From Alicyclobacillus tolerans (lineage in GTDB: Bacteria > Bacillota > Bacilli > Alicyclobacillales > Alicyclobacillaceae), in NCBI RefSeq assembly GCF_900142255.1, contig NZ_FRAF01000004.1, positions 1-64,000 on the forward strand: a stretch of 64,000 nt of DNA, written 5' to 3'. The notes beneath the pieces were generated by a model. It did not search any database and was not told where the DNA came from. It worked only from the letters and a program-made list of their open reading frames with translations. The translations under genes and the position numbers were made by a program. Shown in pieces: positions 33,352 to 43,557 of the stretch; the first letter of the stretch is position 1, and every line of letters starts with the position of its first letter.

Positions 33352-34848
33352 ATGACAACAGAAATCAGAACTGCCGATAAAACTTCTATACGTGTCCGGT
33401 TTGCCCCCAGTCCTACGGGAACGTTGCATATAGGTGGGGCTCGAACGGCTTACTTTAATTGGTTGTTTGCCCGGCAGAATCAAGGGAAAGTGATACTGCG
33501 TATTGACGATACGGATATTTCGAGATCCTCCGAGGCGTCTTATCGTCAAATTCTTGATTCTTTTGCCTGGCTGGGATTGGATTTTGACGAAAGTCCTGAA
33601 GTGGGTGGCGCTTACGGGCCTTATCGGCAATCGCAGAGAACGGAAATTTATCAAGCATATTTGCGAAAATTACAAGAAGAGGGCTTGACGTATCCTTGTT
33701 TCTGTACTCCTGAAGAGCTTCAAAAAGAGCGTGAGACTGCCCAAAAGGAGGGACGAGCACCGCGTTACAGTGGGCGTTGCCGACATCTGGCGCCCGAGGA
33801 GGCCGCACGTCGCATTGAAGCAGGAGAACGTGCTGTTTTTCGCTTGAAGACGGATGTACATGGCGAAACTACAGTCCACGATTTGATTCGTGGTGATGTG
33901 ACTTTTCAGAACGAAGAAATTGATGATTTTATCATTTGGAAAGCGGATGGCACGCCTACCTATCATTTTGCTTCATGTGTTGATGATGTGGAAATGCGCA
34001 TTACGCATATTATTCGCGCGGAAGAGCATCTGTCAAATACTCCACGCCATATTCAGCTTTTTCAGGCTTTTCATGCAGAAATTCCCGTATTTGCCCATGT
34101 TCCAATGATTCTTGCACCAGATCGAAGTAAGCTCAGCAAACGACATGGTGCAACGAGTGTGGAGGAGTACCGAGAAGCAGGTATTTTGCCAGAAGCACTT
34201 GTCAATTATTTATTGTTGCTCGGTTTTTCGCCAGGAGAAAATAGGGAGATTGTCTCACGTGAAGAGGCTATTGAATGTTTTCGTTTAGAACGAGTGGCGA
34301 AACATGCTGCTGTTTATGATGTCAAAAAACTGGAATGGCTCAATCAATATTATTTCCGAACGCGTTCAGTCGATCAGTTATTGTATGAAATGTGGCCAGG
34401 TTTGTTAGAAAAAGCATGGGTGTCAACTGAGGAATCACGGGAAAAACTGGCTTGGTTGCGCACATTGCTTCAGTTTTTGCAACAAAAATCACGTCAGGAA
34501 GCAGATGTGTGGAATATGTTGGAGTGTTACTTTCGCCCGCCTGTTTCTTATGATGACAAAGGAGTCAAAAAGCATTTCCAACATTCTGAAACAGCTCAAC
34601 GTCTGCGTCAATTGGCAGACTTGCTGGCAACCTTGCCAGTTTTTGCAGCTTGGCCTCTCGAACAGCTTTATCGTCAAACTAGCGAGCAAATCGGATGCAA
34701 AGCAGCGGATTTGATCCATCCTACCCGCCTTGCTTTGACAGGTATTACTGTGGGGCCTGGATTGTTTGATGTTATGACTTTACTGGGGCGCAAGGAATGT
34801 CACAACCGTTTATTGGAAGCTGCGAATTTTATAGAAAAATCAAATTAG
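33352..34848 (+). CDS. gltX: Glutamyl-tRNA synthetase
   Basis: This class I synthetase charges tRNA-Glu, and in most Firmicutes also tRNA-Gln, with glutamate. HIGH motif: APSPTGTLHIGGARTA (about residues 18-33). KMSKS equivalent: KLSKRHG (about 262). The zinc-type region CFCTPEELQ...SGRCRH is present. Length 498 is normal. ATG 33352 follows GTGAGG by nine bases. Immediately downstream lie tRNA-Gln and tRNA-Glu, its probable substrates, though the tRNAs have their own strong promoter. Confidence 0.97.
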   Translation: MTTEIRTADKTSIRVRFAPSPTGTLHIGGARTAYFNWLFARQNQGKVILRIDDTDISRSSEASYRQILDSFAWLGLDFDESPEVGGAYGPYRQSQRTEIYQAYLRKLQEEGLTYPCFCTPEELQKERETAQKEGRAPRYSGRCRHLAPEEAARRIEAGERAVFRLKTDVHGETTVHDLIRGDVTFQNEEIDDFIIWKADGTPTYHFASCVDDVEMRITHIIRAEEHLSNTPRHIQLFQAFHAEIPVFAHVPMILAPDRSKLSKRHGATSVEEYREAGILPEALVNYLLLLGFSPGENREIVSREEAIECFRLERVAKHAAVYDVKKLEWLNQYYFRTRSVDQLLYEMWPGLLEKAWVSTEESREKLAWLRTLLQFLQQKSRQEADVWNMLECYFRPPVSYDDKGVKKHFQHSETAQRLRQLADLLATLPVFAAWPLEQLYRQTSEQIGCKAADLIHPTRLALTGITVGPGLFDVMTLLGRKECHNRLLEAANFIEKSN

Positions 34849-34882
34849 GTTATGACTCGTGTGGACTAACCTAGAATGAGCA

Positions 34883-34911
34883 TTGACAAGCGCAGGAGGT
34901 GTCTGTATAAT
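34883..34911 (+). promoter_or_regulatory. Consensus sigma-A promoter of tRNA cluster
   Basis: TTGACA (34883-34888), a 17-bp gap and TATAAT (34906-34911): both hexamers and the spacing are perfect, as expected for stable RNA. The first tRNA starts 21 bases after the -10. Confidence 0.92.
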
Positions 34912-34931
34912 CTCCAATTGTCGATGCGAAT

Positions 34932-35005
34932 TGCCGGATGGTGTAATGGTAGCACGACTGACTCTGGATCAGTTAGTCTAGGTTCGAGTCCTAGTCCGGC
35001 AGCCA
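34932..35005 (+). tRNA. tRNA-Gln (anticodon CTG)
   Basis: The 74-nt sequence has acceptor arms TGCCGGA and TCCGGCA, an anticodon stem ACTGA/TCAGT around the loop CTCTGGA (anticodon CTG), T-arm GGTTCGAGTCC and an encoded CCA. It is first in a three-tRNA cluster. Confidence 0.93.
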
Positions 35006-35006
35006 T

Positions 35007-35082
35007 GGCCCTATCGTCTAACGGTTCAGGACGCCGCCCTCTCACGGCGGTAATAGGGGTTCGAATCCCCTTAGGGTCACCA
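35007..35082 (+). tRNA. tRNA-Glu (anticodon CTC)
   Basis: The 76-nt sequence has acceptor arms GGCCCTA and TAGGGTC, an anticodon stem CCGCC/GGCGG around the loop CTCTCAC (anticodon CTC), T-arm GGTTCGAATCC and an encoded CCA. It is one base from the preceding tRNA. Confidence 0.95.
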
Positions 35083-35087
35083 TATGT

Positions 35088-35163
35088 GGGTCATTAGCTC
35101 AATTGGTAGAGCATCCGACTCTTAATCGGCAGGTTGAAGGTTCGAGTCCTTCATGACCCACCA
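35088..35163 (+). tRNA. tRNA-Lys (anticodon CTT)
   Basis: The 76-nt sequence has acceptor arms GGGTCAT and ATGACCC, an anticodon stem CCGA/TCGG around the loop CTCTTAA (anticodon CTT), T-arm GGTTCGAGTCC and an encoded CCA. It is last in the cluster and is followed by the terminator. Confidence 0.95.
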
Positions 35164-35183
35164 TATCATTTATGCATCCTGAT

Positions 35184-35213
35184 AAAATCCCTGACTTGTC
35201 AGGGATTTTATTG
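35184..35213 (+). terminator. Terminator of tRNA cluster
   Basis: AAAATCCCTGAC and GTCAGGGATTTT form a perfect 12-bp stem with a two-base spacer, followed by ATTGTTT. Confidence 0.85.
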
Positions 35214-35260
35214 TTTATATGCGATGTCCGTTGTATTGTAGGAAAGCAGAGGTGAGAGCG

Positions 35261-36874
35261 GTGCTGACAGGGCGTACGACGATATCATGGCGAGAATGGG
35301 CAGCAGAACAGTTGCTCGAAATTTATTTTCAAGTTATCGTGCAATCAGTTTCATCTCAGGTAACTGACAAAACTGAACAGAAAGAACGTACTCAAGAAAT
35401 TTTCTGTTTTCTCGTGACCCATTTGCCAAGTCGCCAGGAATTTGAAAGTTCTCTATTATCTCGTCCGAGTACAGCCAGGCGCTTAAGCCGACAAATTGCG
35501 AAACGAATTGGAGTACAAATACCTAGCCAATTGTTTTTGTCTCCAAATCATACAATCAATGAAGAGGTTGAAACCGGTTTTGCCCTATCACCTTCATTGG
35601 ATTGTAAAGAAGAAGCTTTTTGGACTCAGACCTTGCAAAAAATGCGAGCCATGATAGTGGCTCAACATGCTTTAAAACGTCAGCGAGGTTCAGTATGGAC
35701 ATTATGGTCACTCGTGGCTGTCATCTTGCTTTCTTGCGGTTTACTTGCCTATGGCTTGTCCGGATCGAGCATAGAAAATATAAAAAACTATGGATTTCCT
35801 ACGCCCCATGAACATCAACCACTGGATTGGACTACTTATCAAGCGAGTCCACTTGAAACCATTGGCGTGTATACGTTACCGGATGGTATGAATTCAACTG
35901 TTTTAAATCAGGCGCTCGTTGTTCAAAACAAGTTTGTGGTTCCTGTTTTGCAGACACCTGTTGACAATTGGCCTCGACTCAATATTTCAATGTATGAATT
36001 GGCTAAAACGGGAGAGGTACTTTCCAACTCTAATCGACAAAGCCAGTTCAATATCGATCTTTTGCCGCCAGATTCTAAGCAAACGGTTTCTAAATCAATT
36101 GGTATAGATTGGAAAATTCACAGTTGGAAACTATTTTCAACCGGCTACTGGCTTGTGGCGATTGTCAATTGGAGTCATTCAATCACGCATTCCCAAGTCA
36201 CACAGGTTTATCTGGCCAATATCGAGAGCCAACAATCAAGTTTGGTGAAGTCTTATCCTATGGATATTCAGCACCCTCTTCAATACGTATTTGCTGTAGG
36301 ACATCATCAGTTGCTCATTCAGTCTGAGATGCAAGTGACAGGATCAGGGCAGGCTTCCTTATCTTTGCCGATTGAGTTGTATCAATTACAAGGAGAAAAT
36401 CCACTCACTGCTTTGTCACAGAAAAAAATCTTGTCTGGATCGTTTGGCTGGATACAATCTCCTTTAATAGATGAAGATGGAATTTATTTCACGGGTACAG
36501 ACCAAACCTTGCAAGCAGCTCATCCAAAAAAATCACAAAGTTGGGGTAAATTGAGTTACCAGGGGCAGTTGATACTTTTTTCTGCACCACAAGATGCGTT
36601 ATCAGCCCATCAAATCTATTTATCAGAAGATACTCTTGGTAAAGCATGGTGGATAGGGACCTATTCTGCGTCAAAATCTGCTGATACAACATGGCAAGTA
36701 AAAATGGCTAGAGTTGAAAGTGTCCAGGCTGGCGAAGTACCGACAGTTTTTTCACTCAACGGTCAAGTAGAGATGTTTCAGGTTCATGGCAGAGATTTAA
36801 TATGGTTGCAAAGCATTCATCACGAGACAGCCTGTGTGGTGGCTGAACTGCGTGGTCTGGAGGTGAAATCGTGA
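35261..36874 (+). CDS. Unknown membrane-anchored protein with large exterior domain
   Basis: This protein has 537 residues from GTG 35261 (AGGTGAG upstream). The cytoplasmic part (about 1-145) is helical and charged ([36 protein letters not shown]). One transmembrane helix ([22 protein letters not shown], about 147-168) leads to an exterior region of about 365 residues. That region shows repeated beta-strand segments spaced like a beta-propeller, though without a named repeat. This recalls anti-sigma factors with a sensing ectodomain, but no sigma gene adjoins. Its end overlaps the uvrC start by four bases, so the two are translationally coupled. No family is recognised. Confidence 0.7.
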   Translation: MLTGRTTISWREWAAEQLLEIYFQVIVQSVSSQVTDKTEQKERTQEIFCFLVTHLPSRQEFESSLLSRPSTARRLSRQIAKRIGVQIPSQLFLSPNHTINEEVETGFALSPSLDCKEEAFWTQTLQKMRAMIVAQHALKRQRGSVWTLWSLVAVILLSCGLLAYGLSGSSIENIKNYGFPTPHEHQPLDWTTYQASPLETIGVYTLPDGMNSTVLNQALVVQNKFVVPVLQTPVDNWPRLNISMYELAKTGEVLSNSNRQSQFNIDLLPPDSKQTVSKSIGIDWKIHSWKLFSTGYWLVAIVNWSHSITHSQVTQVYLANIESQQSSLVKSYPMDIQHPLQYVFAVGHHQLLIQSEMQVTGSGQASLSLPIELYQLQGENPLTALSQKKILSGSFGWIQSPLIDEDGIYFTGTDQTLQAAHPKKSQSWGKLSYQGQLILFSAPQDALSAHQIYLSEDTLGKAWWIGTYSASKSADTTWQVKMARVESVQAGEVPTVFSLNGQVEMFQVHGRDLIWLQSIHHETACVVAELRGLEVKS

Positions 36875-38688
36875 GTCAGTTGATACAGGACAAACTGCAG
36901 TTGCTCCCAGATAAACCCGGCGTCTATCTTATGAAAGATGTGCGTGGTCAGGTGATTTACGTCGGCAAGGCAAAAGTTTTGAAGAATCGCGTACGTTCAT
37001 ATTTCACTGGAACTCATGACGCAAAAACGCAGTTATTGGTGAGTAACATTGTCGATTTTGAATATATTGTCACAGACACGGTTGTAGAGGCTCTGGTACT
37101 AGAATGTAATCTCATTAAACAGTACAACCCTCCTTATAACATCATGCTTCGTGACGACAAGACCTATCCGTATATCAAACTGACGAATGAACCTCATCCG
37201 AAATTAGAGATTGTACGGCGTGTCCATCATGACAAAGCAAAATATTTCGGTCCATACCCTAACGCGACAGCAGCGCAAACAACCAAAAAATTGCTCGATA
37301 GGCTCTATCCGCTGCGCAAATGCAAAACGTTAAAAAAGAAAGTCTGCCTTTACTATCATATTGGCCAATGTTTAGCACCTTGCGAATTGCCAGTCGAACC
37401 ATCCCAGTATCAAACGATTGGTAAGGAAATTACTAGTTTTCTATCTGGTGGTCACAAAGAAGTACAAGCTGATTTGCAAAAAAAAATGGAAGAAGCTGCT
37501 GAACAACTTCGTTTTGAACGAGCCAGGGAATTGCGTGATTTGATTCAAAGCATAGATAAAGTGATGGAAGAACAGAAAGTCACTGTAACGGATAGGGTCG
37601 ATCGCGATGTTTTTGCTTTCGCTGCAGATCGTGGACTACTTTGTGTGCAAGTTTTCTACGTGCGTTCAGGAAAGCTCATTGAGCGATCTGTTTCTATCGT
37701 ACGCCACTATAACCAGCCGGAAGAAGATTTCATGTCTTTTGTGGAACAATTCTATTTCCATGGCGCCAAACCACCTCAGGAGATTTTGCTTCCGGACGGT
37801 GTCCCTGATCAGACACTTGCTGAATGGTTGCATGCTAAATGTTTGCAGCCCAAACGAGGCCTGAAACGTCAACTTGTGGATCTGGCTCGGAAAAATGCGG
37901 AAATTGCATTGACTGAGAAGCTGCGCTTGATGGAACGTGATATGGACAGAACGCTGGGCGCAGTACAAGAATTGGGAGAGGTATTGGCGATTCCAACGCC
38001 AATGCGGATTGAGGCTTTTGATAATTCTAATATTCAAGGAACAGATCCTGTTGCAGCGATGGTTGTCTTTATCGACGGTAAACCCGTTCGTCAGGAGTAT
38101 CGCAAATATAAAATTCGCACGGTTCAAGGTCCTGATGACTATGAATCTATGCGTGAAGTTGTGCGCAGACGCTATCAACGCGTTTTGCGAGAACAGCTTC
38201 CCCTGCCTGATTTAATTGTGATCGACGGAGGCAAGGGGCATTTACGGGCAGTGCTTGATGTGCTGGAGAATGAACTCGATTTAGAATTGCCTGTATGTGG
38301 GCTGGCGAAAAATGATCGGCATAAAACCAGTCAGCTGTTTTTTCGTGATGAAGATTATCCAGTTGAATTAGATCGGCATTCACAGGCCTTCTATTTACTT
38401 GAGCGCATTCAGGAAGAGGTACATCGCTATGCCATTTCCTTTCATCGCCAAGTACGCAGCAAAACAGGCTTGTTGTCCGTGTTGGATAGCATTCCTGGTA
38501 TAGGGCCTGTGCGAAAAAAAGCATTGTTGAAACACTTCGGTTCTGTCAAAGCCATTCGGGAAGCAAGTTTAGTTGATTTTAGAGAAATAGGCATTGGAGA
38601 TCATCTTGCAAGAGTAATTTTAAATCACTTACAGCAAAAGCCGCCAGAAAATGAACAAACTGTGAACACGAACGAATTGCAGAAATAA
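36871..38688 (+). CDS. uvrC: UvrC, excinuclease ABC subunit C
   Basis: UvrC makes the dual incisions in nucleotide excision repair. It has a GIY-YIG nuclease at the N-terminus ([20 protein letters not shown], about residues 15-34), a Cys cluster ([21 protein letters not shown]), a UVR motif near residue 205, the RNase H-like endonuclease with [17 protein letters not shown] and [10 protein letters not shown], and tandem helix-hairpin-helix at the end ([21 protein letters not shown]). The 605 residues are normal. The GTG start overlaps the upstream stop and follows CTGGAGGTG. No SOS box is seen nearby. Confidence 0.97.
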   Translation: MSQLIQDKLQLLPDKPGVYLMKDVRGQVIYVGKAKVLKNRVRSYFTGTHDAKTQLLVSNIVDFEYIVTDTVVEALVLECNLIKQYNPPYNIMLRDDKTYPYIKLTNEPHPKLEIVRRVHHDKAKYFGPYPNATAAQTTKKLLDRLYPLRKCKTLKKKVCLYYHIGQCLAPCELPVEPSQYQTIGKEITSFLSGGHKEVQADLQKKMEEAAEQLRFERARELRDLIQSIDKVMEEQKVTVTDRVDRDVFAFAADRGLLCVQVFYVRSGKLIERSVSIVRHYNQPEEDFMSFVEQFYFHGAKPPQEILLPDGVPDQTLAEWLHAKCLQPKRGLKRQLVDLARKNAEIALTEKLRLMERDMDRTLGAVQELGEVLAIPTPMRIEAFDNSNIQGTDPVAAMVVFIDGKPVRQEYRKYKIRTVQGPDDYESMREVVRRRYQRVLREQLPLPDLIVIDGGKGHLRAVLDVLENELDLELPVCGLAKNDRHKTSQLFFRDEDYPVELDRHSQAFYLLERIQEEVHRYAISFHRQVRSKTGLLSVLDSIPGIGPVRKKALLKHFGSVKAIREASLVDFREIGIGDHLARVILNHLQQKPPENEQTVNTNELQK

Positions 38689-38871
38689 GTTCAGTTCCGG
38701 TGTTTCCTTGATCTCCTTTCATATCATCATTACAATTTACTTGGCACAGGGCTGCGGCTTCAAACCATGATAGACAGATTGGTTGGGAAAAGCACATACG
38801 TTCAATCCTAACTACTTTCTAAAATCTATCATTTAGAGGTACGCAAAAGCCCGACGAAAGGGGGCAAACAG

Positions 38872-39489
38872 GTGGCAAAAGCCCAGAGTCATGCGGAGTT
38901 TATTCTCAGGCGTCTGCATACCTTGGCAGGTGTGGTTCCGGTTGGGCTCTTTTTGATTGAGCACCTACTGACCAACGCCACTGCGACAGACGGAGCAGCA
39001 GCCTTCAACCAGGCTGTGGCAGCCATTCAATCCATTCCATTATTACATTTTGTTGAGTTTTTCTTCATTTTTTTGCCTTTAACGTATCATGCTATTTTTG
39101 GCCTCTATGTCGCCTTTGTTTCCGGATACAATTCGGGGCAGTATAGTTGGCGGCGAAACCTCATGTTTACGTTGCAAAGAATTACGGGCATCATCACCTT
39201 CGTCTTCATCATTTATCACTTGGCGACCACGAGGTTTTCTGGAAATGCCCCGACGTACAACATGGTTCACCAGCTAGTTTCAAATCCTGCATATTTCTGG
39301 TTTATGATCGTAGGTATCGTAGCTTCAACATTCCACTTTGCCAATGGATTATGGTCATTCTGCATTCACTGGGGCATCACCGTTGGCCAGCGCGCGCAAC
39401 GGATTACAGCCTGGGTGAGCATGGTTGTTTTTGTCGTGTTAGCCGGCATTGGCGTGGATGCTCTCATTGCCTTTACACACCCGGCCTAA
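38872..39489 (+). CDS. sdhC: Succinate dehydrogenase cytochrome b558 subunit
   Basis: The 205-residue membrane anchor has five helices of the B. subtilis type, binding two b hemes and menaquinone. Conserved His residues lie in FILRRLHTLAGVVPVGLFLIEHLL (helix 1), LPLTYHAIFGLYVAF (helix 2) and FVFIIYHLATTRF (helix 3). It anchors SdhA and SdhB at the inner membrane. The GTG start follows AAAGGGGGC. It is the first gene of sdhCAB; the region from 38689 to 38871 must hold the promoter, and I see no clear terminator for uvrC there. Confidence 0.95.
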   Translation: MAKAQSHAEFILRRLHTLAGVVPVGLFLIEHLLTNATATDGAAAFNQAVAAIQSIPLLHFVEFFFIFLPLTYHAIFGLYVAFVSGYNSGQYSWRRNLMFTLQRITGIITFVFIIYHLATTRFSGNAPTYNMVHQLVSNPAYFWFMIVGIVASTFHFANGLWSFCIHWGITVGQRAQRITAWVSMVVFVVLAGIGVDALIAFTHPA

Positions 39490-39502
39490 GGAGGGACATG
39501 CC

Positions 39503-41263
39503 ATGAGCAATCAACGAATCATCGTGGTAGGCGGCGGTCTCGCCGGACTCATGACTACGATTAAAATCGCCGAAGCAGGCGTGCCCATTGATTTGTTTTC
39601 GCTGGTTCCTGTCAAACGCAGCCACTCGGTTTGTGCTCAGGGAGGAATCAATGGAGCTGTAAACACCAAAGGAGAAGGTGACTCTCCTTGGGAACATTTT
39701 GACGATACGGTTTATGGCGGAGATTTTCTCGCCAACCAACGGCAAGTACTCGGTATGTGCGAAGCTGCTCCAGCAATTATCCATTTGATGGATCGCATGG
39801 GGGTCATGTTCAACCGCACTCCGGAAGGTTTGCTGGATTTTCGCCGTTTTGGCGGAACCAAACATCATCGTACGGCATTTGCTGGTGCTTCGACTGGACA
39901 GCAGCTGTTGTATGCGCTTGATGAACAAGTGCGACGTTTTGAAGTGGCAGGCTTGGTTCAAAAGTATGAGGGTTGGGATTTCTTAGGTGCTGTCATTGAC
40001 GATGAAGGTCAGTGCCGCGGCATTATTGCGCAAGATTTGCGTTCAATGGAGATCCGATCTTTCCGAGCTGACGCAGTCGTGATGTGCACAGGTGGAAACG
40101 GCCTGATTTTTGGCAAGAGTACCAATTCCATGATCAATACAGGTTCAGCCCAGTCTGAACTTTATCAACAAGGCGTGTTTTACGCTAACCCTGAGATGAT
40201 TCAGGTTCATCCTACTGCAATTCCTGGTGACGACAAGTTGCGTTTGATGTCGGAATCAGCGCGTGGTGAAGGAGGCCGAATTTGGACTTACAAAGACGGC
40301 AAACCATGGTATTTTCTTGAGGAAATGTATCCAGAATACGGTAATTTGGTTCCTCGCGATATTGCTACGCGTGCCATTCACAAAGTTTGTGTAGAAATGG
40401 GATTGGGAGTTGACGGACAAAATCAGGTTTATCTTGACTTGTCTCATATTCCGGCTGACGTTTTAAACGTTAAGCTTGGCAATATCCTAGACATTTATGA
40501 GAAATTTGTGGGCGATGACCCTCGCAAAGTGCCTATGAGAATTTTCCCAGCCGTTCACTACTCAATGGGCGGACTTTGGGTGGACATTGACCAAATGACG
40601 AATATTCCCGGTCTTTTTGCGGCTGGTGAATGTGATTATCAATATCATGGTGCCAATCGTTTGGGAGCCAACTCACTGCTCTCCTGCATTTATGGTGGTA
40701 TGATTGCTGGTCCTAACGCTGTACGATACGCGAAAAACGTCCGTAAATCGGTGGATGCCTTACCCGATACCCTGTATGAGCAGTATCGCAAAAAATATGA
40801 AAATGAATTTGAAGAGATACTCAAAATGGATGGGGATGAAAATCCTTATCAATTGCATCGTGAACTTGGTGATTGGATGAACGCCAATGTTACGGTTGTC
40901 AGAGAAAACAAGAAATTAAAAGAAACTGATGAAAAGATTCAAGAATTACAGGAACGCTATAAACGAGTTGGCGTTGTTGATAAATCGCGCTGGGAAAATC
41001 AAATGGCGCAATTTACTCGCCATTTAAAAAACATGTTAATTTCCGCGCGAGCCATTACCAATGGAGCTTTGTTGCGTAACGAGAGCCGTGGTGCGCACTA
41101 TAAACCAGAGTTTCCCGATCGAGATGACGAGAATTTCTTGAAAACCACCTTGGCAAAATATACTCCAGATGGACCTGTCATTACCTACGAGGAAGTGGAC
41201 GTATCGCTCATTAAACCTCGTCTGCGTAACTATGCGGTTACAAAGGAGGCTACGAAAGAATGA
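39503..41263 (+). CDS. sdhA: Succinate dehydrogenase flavoprotein subunit
   Basis: SdhA oxidises succinate to fumarate with covalent FAD. Its 586 residues start with the dinucleotide fold RIIVVGGGLAGLMTTIKIAEAG. The FAD-linking His is in RSHSVCAQGGINGA, and catalytic regions include HHRTAFAGASTGQQ, HPTAIPGDDKL with SESARGEGG, and the C-terminal HYSMGGLWVD and GANRLGANSLLSC. AAGGAGGGA precedes ATG 39503. It overlaps sdhB by four bases, so the three subunits are coupled. Confidence 0.98.
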   Translation: MSNQRIIVVGGGLAGLMTTIKIAEAGVPIDLFSLVPVKRSHSVCAQGGINGAVNTKGEGDSPWEHFDDTVYGGDFLANQRQVLGMCEAAPAIIHLMDRMGVMFNRTPEGLLDFRRFGGTKHHRTAFAGASTGQQLLYALDEQVRRFEVAGLVQKYEGWDFLGAVIDDEGQCRGIIAQDLRSMEIRSFRADAVVMCTGGNGLIFGKSTNSMINTGSAQSELYQQGVFYANPEMIQVHPTAIPGDDKLRLMSESARGEGGRIWTYKDGKPWYFLEEMYPEYGNLVPRDIATRAIHKVCVEMGLGVDGQNQVYLDLSHIPADVLNVKLGNILDIYEKFVGDDPRKVPMRIFPAVHYSMGGLWVDIDQMTNIPGLFAAGECDYQYHGANRLGANSLLSCIYGGMIAGPNAVRYAKNVRKSVDALPDTLYEQYRKKYENEFEEILKMDGDENPYQLHRELGDWMNANVTVVRENKKLKETDEKIQELQERYKRVGVVDKSRWENQMAQFTRHLKNMLISARAITNGALLRNESRGAHYKPEFPDRDDENFLKTTLAKYTPDGPVITYEEVDVSLIKPRLRNYAVTKEATKE

Positions 41264-42027
41264 GTACAGCAACAACTACAGCAACTCGTAAGGTGCACCT
41301 CATTGTTGAGCGCCAAGATGGACCCAATTCAAGCCCTTATAAAGAGGAATTCGTAGTCGATTACAAGCCAGGAATGAATGTTATTGCTTGTTTAATGGCT
41401 ATTCAGAGAAATCCGGTCAATAAATCTGGCAAGCGCGTAGCTCCGGTTACTTGGGAAATGAATTGTCTGGAAGAAATTTGCGGTGCTTGTATGATGGTTA
41501 TCAATGGTAAACCTCGTCAGGCATGTACCGCACTGGTAGATACTTTGGAGCAGCCTATCCGAGTTAGTCCAGCCCGTACGTTTCCGGTAGTGCGCGATCT
41601 CGTTGTCGATCGCAGCCGCATGTTTGAAGCGTTGAAAAAAGTGAAGGCTTGGATTCCAATCGATGGTACATACGATCTGGGTCCAGGTCCACGTATGCCA
41701 GAAGTGGATAGACAATGGGCTTATGAACTTTCACGTTGCTTTACTTGTGGTGCTTGCGTTGAGGCATGTCCAAATGTTAATGACAGAAATTCGTTCATTG
41801 GACCTTTTGCCATTTCACAAGCTCGCCTGTTTAATGCGCATCCAACTGGCGCCATGCATCGAGAAGAACGATTGGAAGCTTTAATGGGTGAGGGCGGAAT
41901 TCAGGAGTGCGGCAACGCACAGAATTGCGTTCAGGTTTGTCCCAAGGGTATACCGTTAACCACATCCATTGCAGCCATGAATCGTCAAGTAACATATCAT
42001 GCAATTGGCGCATGGTTGCATAAATAA
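41260..42027 (+). CDS. sdhB: Succinate dehydrogenase iron-sulfur subunit
   Basis: This subunit carries electrons from FAD to quinone through three clusters. The [2Fe-2S] ligands are in CLEEICGACMMVINGKPRQAC (about residues 70-90); the [4Fe-4S] and [3Fe-4S] ligands are in CFTCGACVEACPNVN and CGNAQNCVQVCPKGIP. The 255 residues match the Bacillus type. The start ATG overlaps the sdhA end. It is the last gene of the operon, with a terminator 30 bp after the stop. Confidence 0.98.
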   Translation: MSTATTTATRKVHLIVERQDGPNSSPYKEEFVVDYKPGMNVIACLMAIQRNPVNKSGKRVAPVTWEMNCLEEICGACMMVINGKPRQACTALVDTLEQPIRVSPARTFPVVRDLVVDRSRMFEALKKVKAWIPIDGTYDLGPGPRMPEVDRQWAYELSRCFTCGACVEACPNVNDRNSFIGPFAISQARLFNAHPTGAMHREERLEALMGEGGIQECGNAQNCVQVCPKGIPLTTSIAAMNRQVTYHAIGAWLHK

Positions 42028-42056
42028 GGAATCTTATTGTAACGAAAGTTTTCCTG

Positions 42057-42105
42057 GGAGATGTCTCAAGCAGATTTCACTGCTTAAAGACATCTCCTTG
42101 TTTTT
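42057..42105 (+). terminator. Terminator of sdhCAB
   Basis: GGAGATGTCT-AAGCAG pairs with CTGCTT-AGACATCTCC, followed by TTGTTTTTC. Confidence 0.88.
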
Positions 42106-42166
42106 CTGAACGGAAGCTTGGCAAGAATGAAGTCTAAGAGTTTGATCTATCTTGGGGGATAAACTG

Positions 42167-42352
42167 ATGCGATTGCCGAGAAAGGTTGAAACTGTTTTTT
42201 TTATTTCTATGGCTGCTCTGACTTCCTGGATTGCTACAGATGCCTTACATGTTCAAAAGGATTCTGCGCATGAAACTGCTAAAGCTCAGTATATATGGCG
42301 GGAAGTAAAGAGCAGTATTGAGAAAGAGTTGTCGTCTTGGTTTAAATCGTAA
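42167..42352 (+). CDS. Small hypothetical protein, 61 residues
   Basis: GGGGGA precedes ATG 42167 by seven bases. A basic start (MRLPRKVE) leads into a hydrophobic segment (TVFFISMAALTSWIATDAL, about 9-27), then a charged helix (ETAKAQYIWREVKSSIEKEL). This could be a membrane-anchored helix or a secreted short protein. No family is recognised. Confidence 0.5.
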   Translation: MRLPRKVETVFFISMAALTSWIATDALHVQKDSAHETAKAQYIWREVKSSIEKELSSWFKS

Positions 42353-42469
42353 AAGTTCATCGTCTCGAAAGGATCGTGATATAATGATTCATGATGATAG
42401 ACAAGACTTTTGTCCATTTCTAAGTCTAGTCTATGAGGCATTTGTTAATTTGAAGTGAGGGGAAAACCA

Positions 42470-43423
42470 TTGCAATCATCCTATAGAGTACTGCTGTTCT
42501 ATCAATATGTGGAGATTCAGAATCCACGGGAGACTGCTGAATGGCAACGTTCTCTTTGCGAGCGGCTGGGACTGAAAGGGAGGTTGCTGATTGCTCGTGA
42601 AGGATTAAATGGTACCGTTTGCGGTGCGGTGGAAGCTATCCAGCAGTATTGTCTCGAAACCAAAAAAGACGTACGCTTTGCCAATATGGATATCAAAGAG
42701 GATGTAACAGATACACTTGTCTTTGATAAGTTGCGAGTTCGTGTAACACAGGAAATTGTCAATCTTGGACTCGGTGATACGGTCGATCCGCTTAAGAAAA
42801 CTGGAAAACACTTATCTCCCAGAGAGTTTTACGAAATGCTCTTAAACGAAGATGTTATCGTTATTGATGGACGAAATCGATATGAGTCAGAAATTGGGCA
42901 TTTTCGTGGTGCAATTACTCCGGATGTGGAGACGTTTCGTGAATTTCCACTGTGGATTGATGAGCATCAAGAGATGTTAAAAGGGAAAAAAATTCTTACG
43001 TATTGCACAGGTGGCATTCGTTGCGAAAAATTGACGAGTTATTTAATAGACAAAGGATTTACTGATGTCTATCAATTAGATGGCGGTATTATTCGCTACT
43101 CACAGGACGAAGAAGTGCAAGGAAAATTATATGATGGAAAATGTTACGTTTTCGATAATCGGATGGCAGTTCCTATTAACCGTACCGAAGAGGATGTCGT
43201 CATCAGTGCTTGTGAACATTGTGGAACAGCATGGGACATCCACGTGAATTGTGCTTATTTGGATTGTCATCGACGCCATTTGAGTTGTCCTTCTTGTCAA
43301 GAGAAATTGCAAGGTTTTTGTTCGGAAGCTTGCAGGCAACACGCACTTGAAGAGAATCGAGTCGATCCAAGAGTCCCTGCTGCAAGACCTGTTTTGGAAC
43401 AAACCATCTCTGCGGCTCGCTAA
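42470..43423 (+). CDS. trhO: TrhO, tRNA uridine-34 hydroxylase (rhodanese family)
   Basis: TrhO makes 5-hydroxyuridine at tRNA wobble positions using O2. It has an N-terminal acylphosphatase-like domain (VLLFYQYVEIQNP, REGLNGTVCG) and a central rhodanese domain with active Cys in TYCTGGIRCEK (about residue 180). The C-terminal Cys-rich zinc region is CEHCGTAWDIHVNC with CPSCQEKLQGFCSEAC. The 317 residues fit the family. TTG 42470 follows GAGGGG by seven bases; GTG 42455 is inside that site. A TATAAT at about 42379 may be its -10. Confidence 0.92.
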   Translation: MQSSYRVLLFYQYVEIQNPRETAEWQRSLCERLGLKGRLLIAREGLNGTVCGAVEAIQQYCLETKKDVRFANMDIKEDVTDTLVFDKLRVRVTQEIVNLGLGDTVDPLKKTGKHLSPREFYEMLLNEDVIVIDGRNRYESEIGHFRGAITPDVETFREFPLWIDEHQEMLKGKKILTYCTGGIRCEKLTSYLIDKGFTDVYQLDGGIIRYSQDEEVQGKLYDGKCYVFDNRMAVPINRTEEDVVISACEHCGTAWDIHVNCAYLDCHRRHLSCPSCQEKLQGFCSEACRQHALEENRVDPRVPAARPVLEQTISAAR

Positions 43424-43470
43424 CCATAGCCTGTTTTGTGTTAGGCTTAATCATTATTATTCAAAGCCCT

Positions 43471-43517
43471 ACATGACCTCTAAGTCGATATCTTTTTGAT
43501 GGACTTGGAGGTCATGT
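43471..43517. terminator. Terminator of trhO, possibly bidirectional
   Basis: ACATGACCTC-TAAGTC (43471-43486) pairs with GACTTGGAGGTCATGT (43502-43517), a long stem with one mismatch zone and a T-rich loop, between convergent genes. Confidence 0.8.
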
Positions 43518-43557
43518 ATGTTTAAAGCAAGCTTGCTCGCAATTTTTTGAAACTCTT

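Noticed and set aside
32934-33353. Longer form of the hydrophilic protein
   Set aside because: The extension overlaps the gltX start; ATG 33263 has GAGGTGAG at normal spacing.
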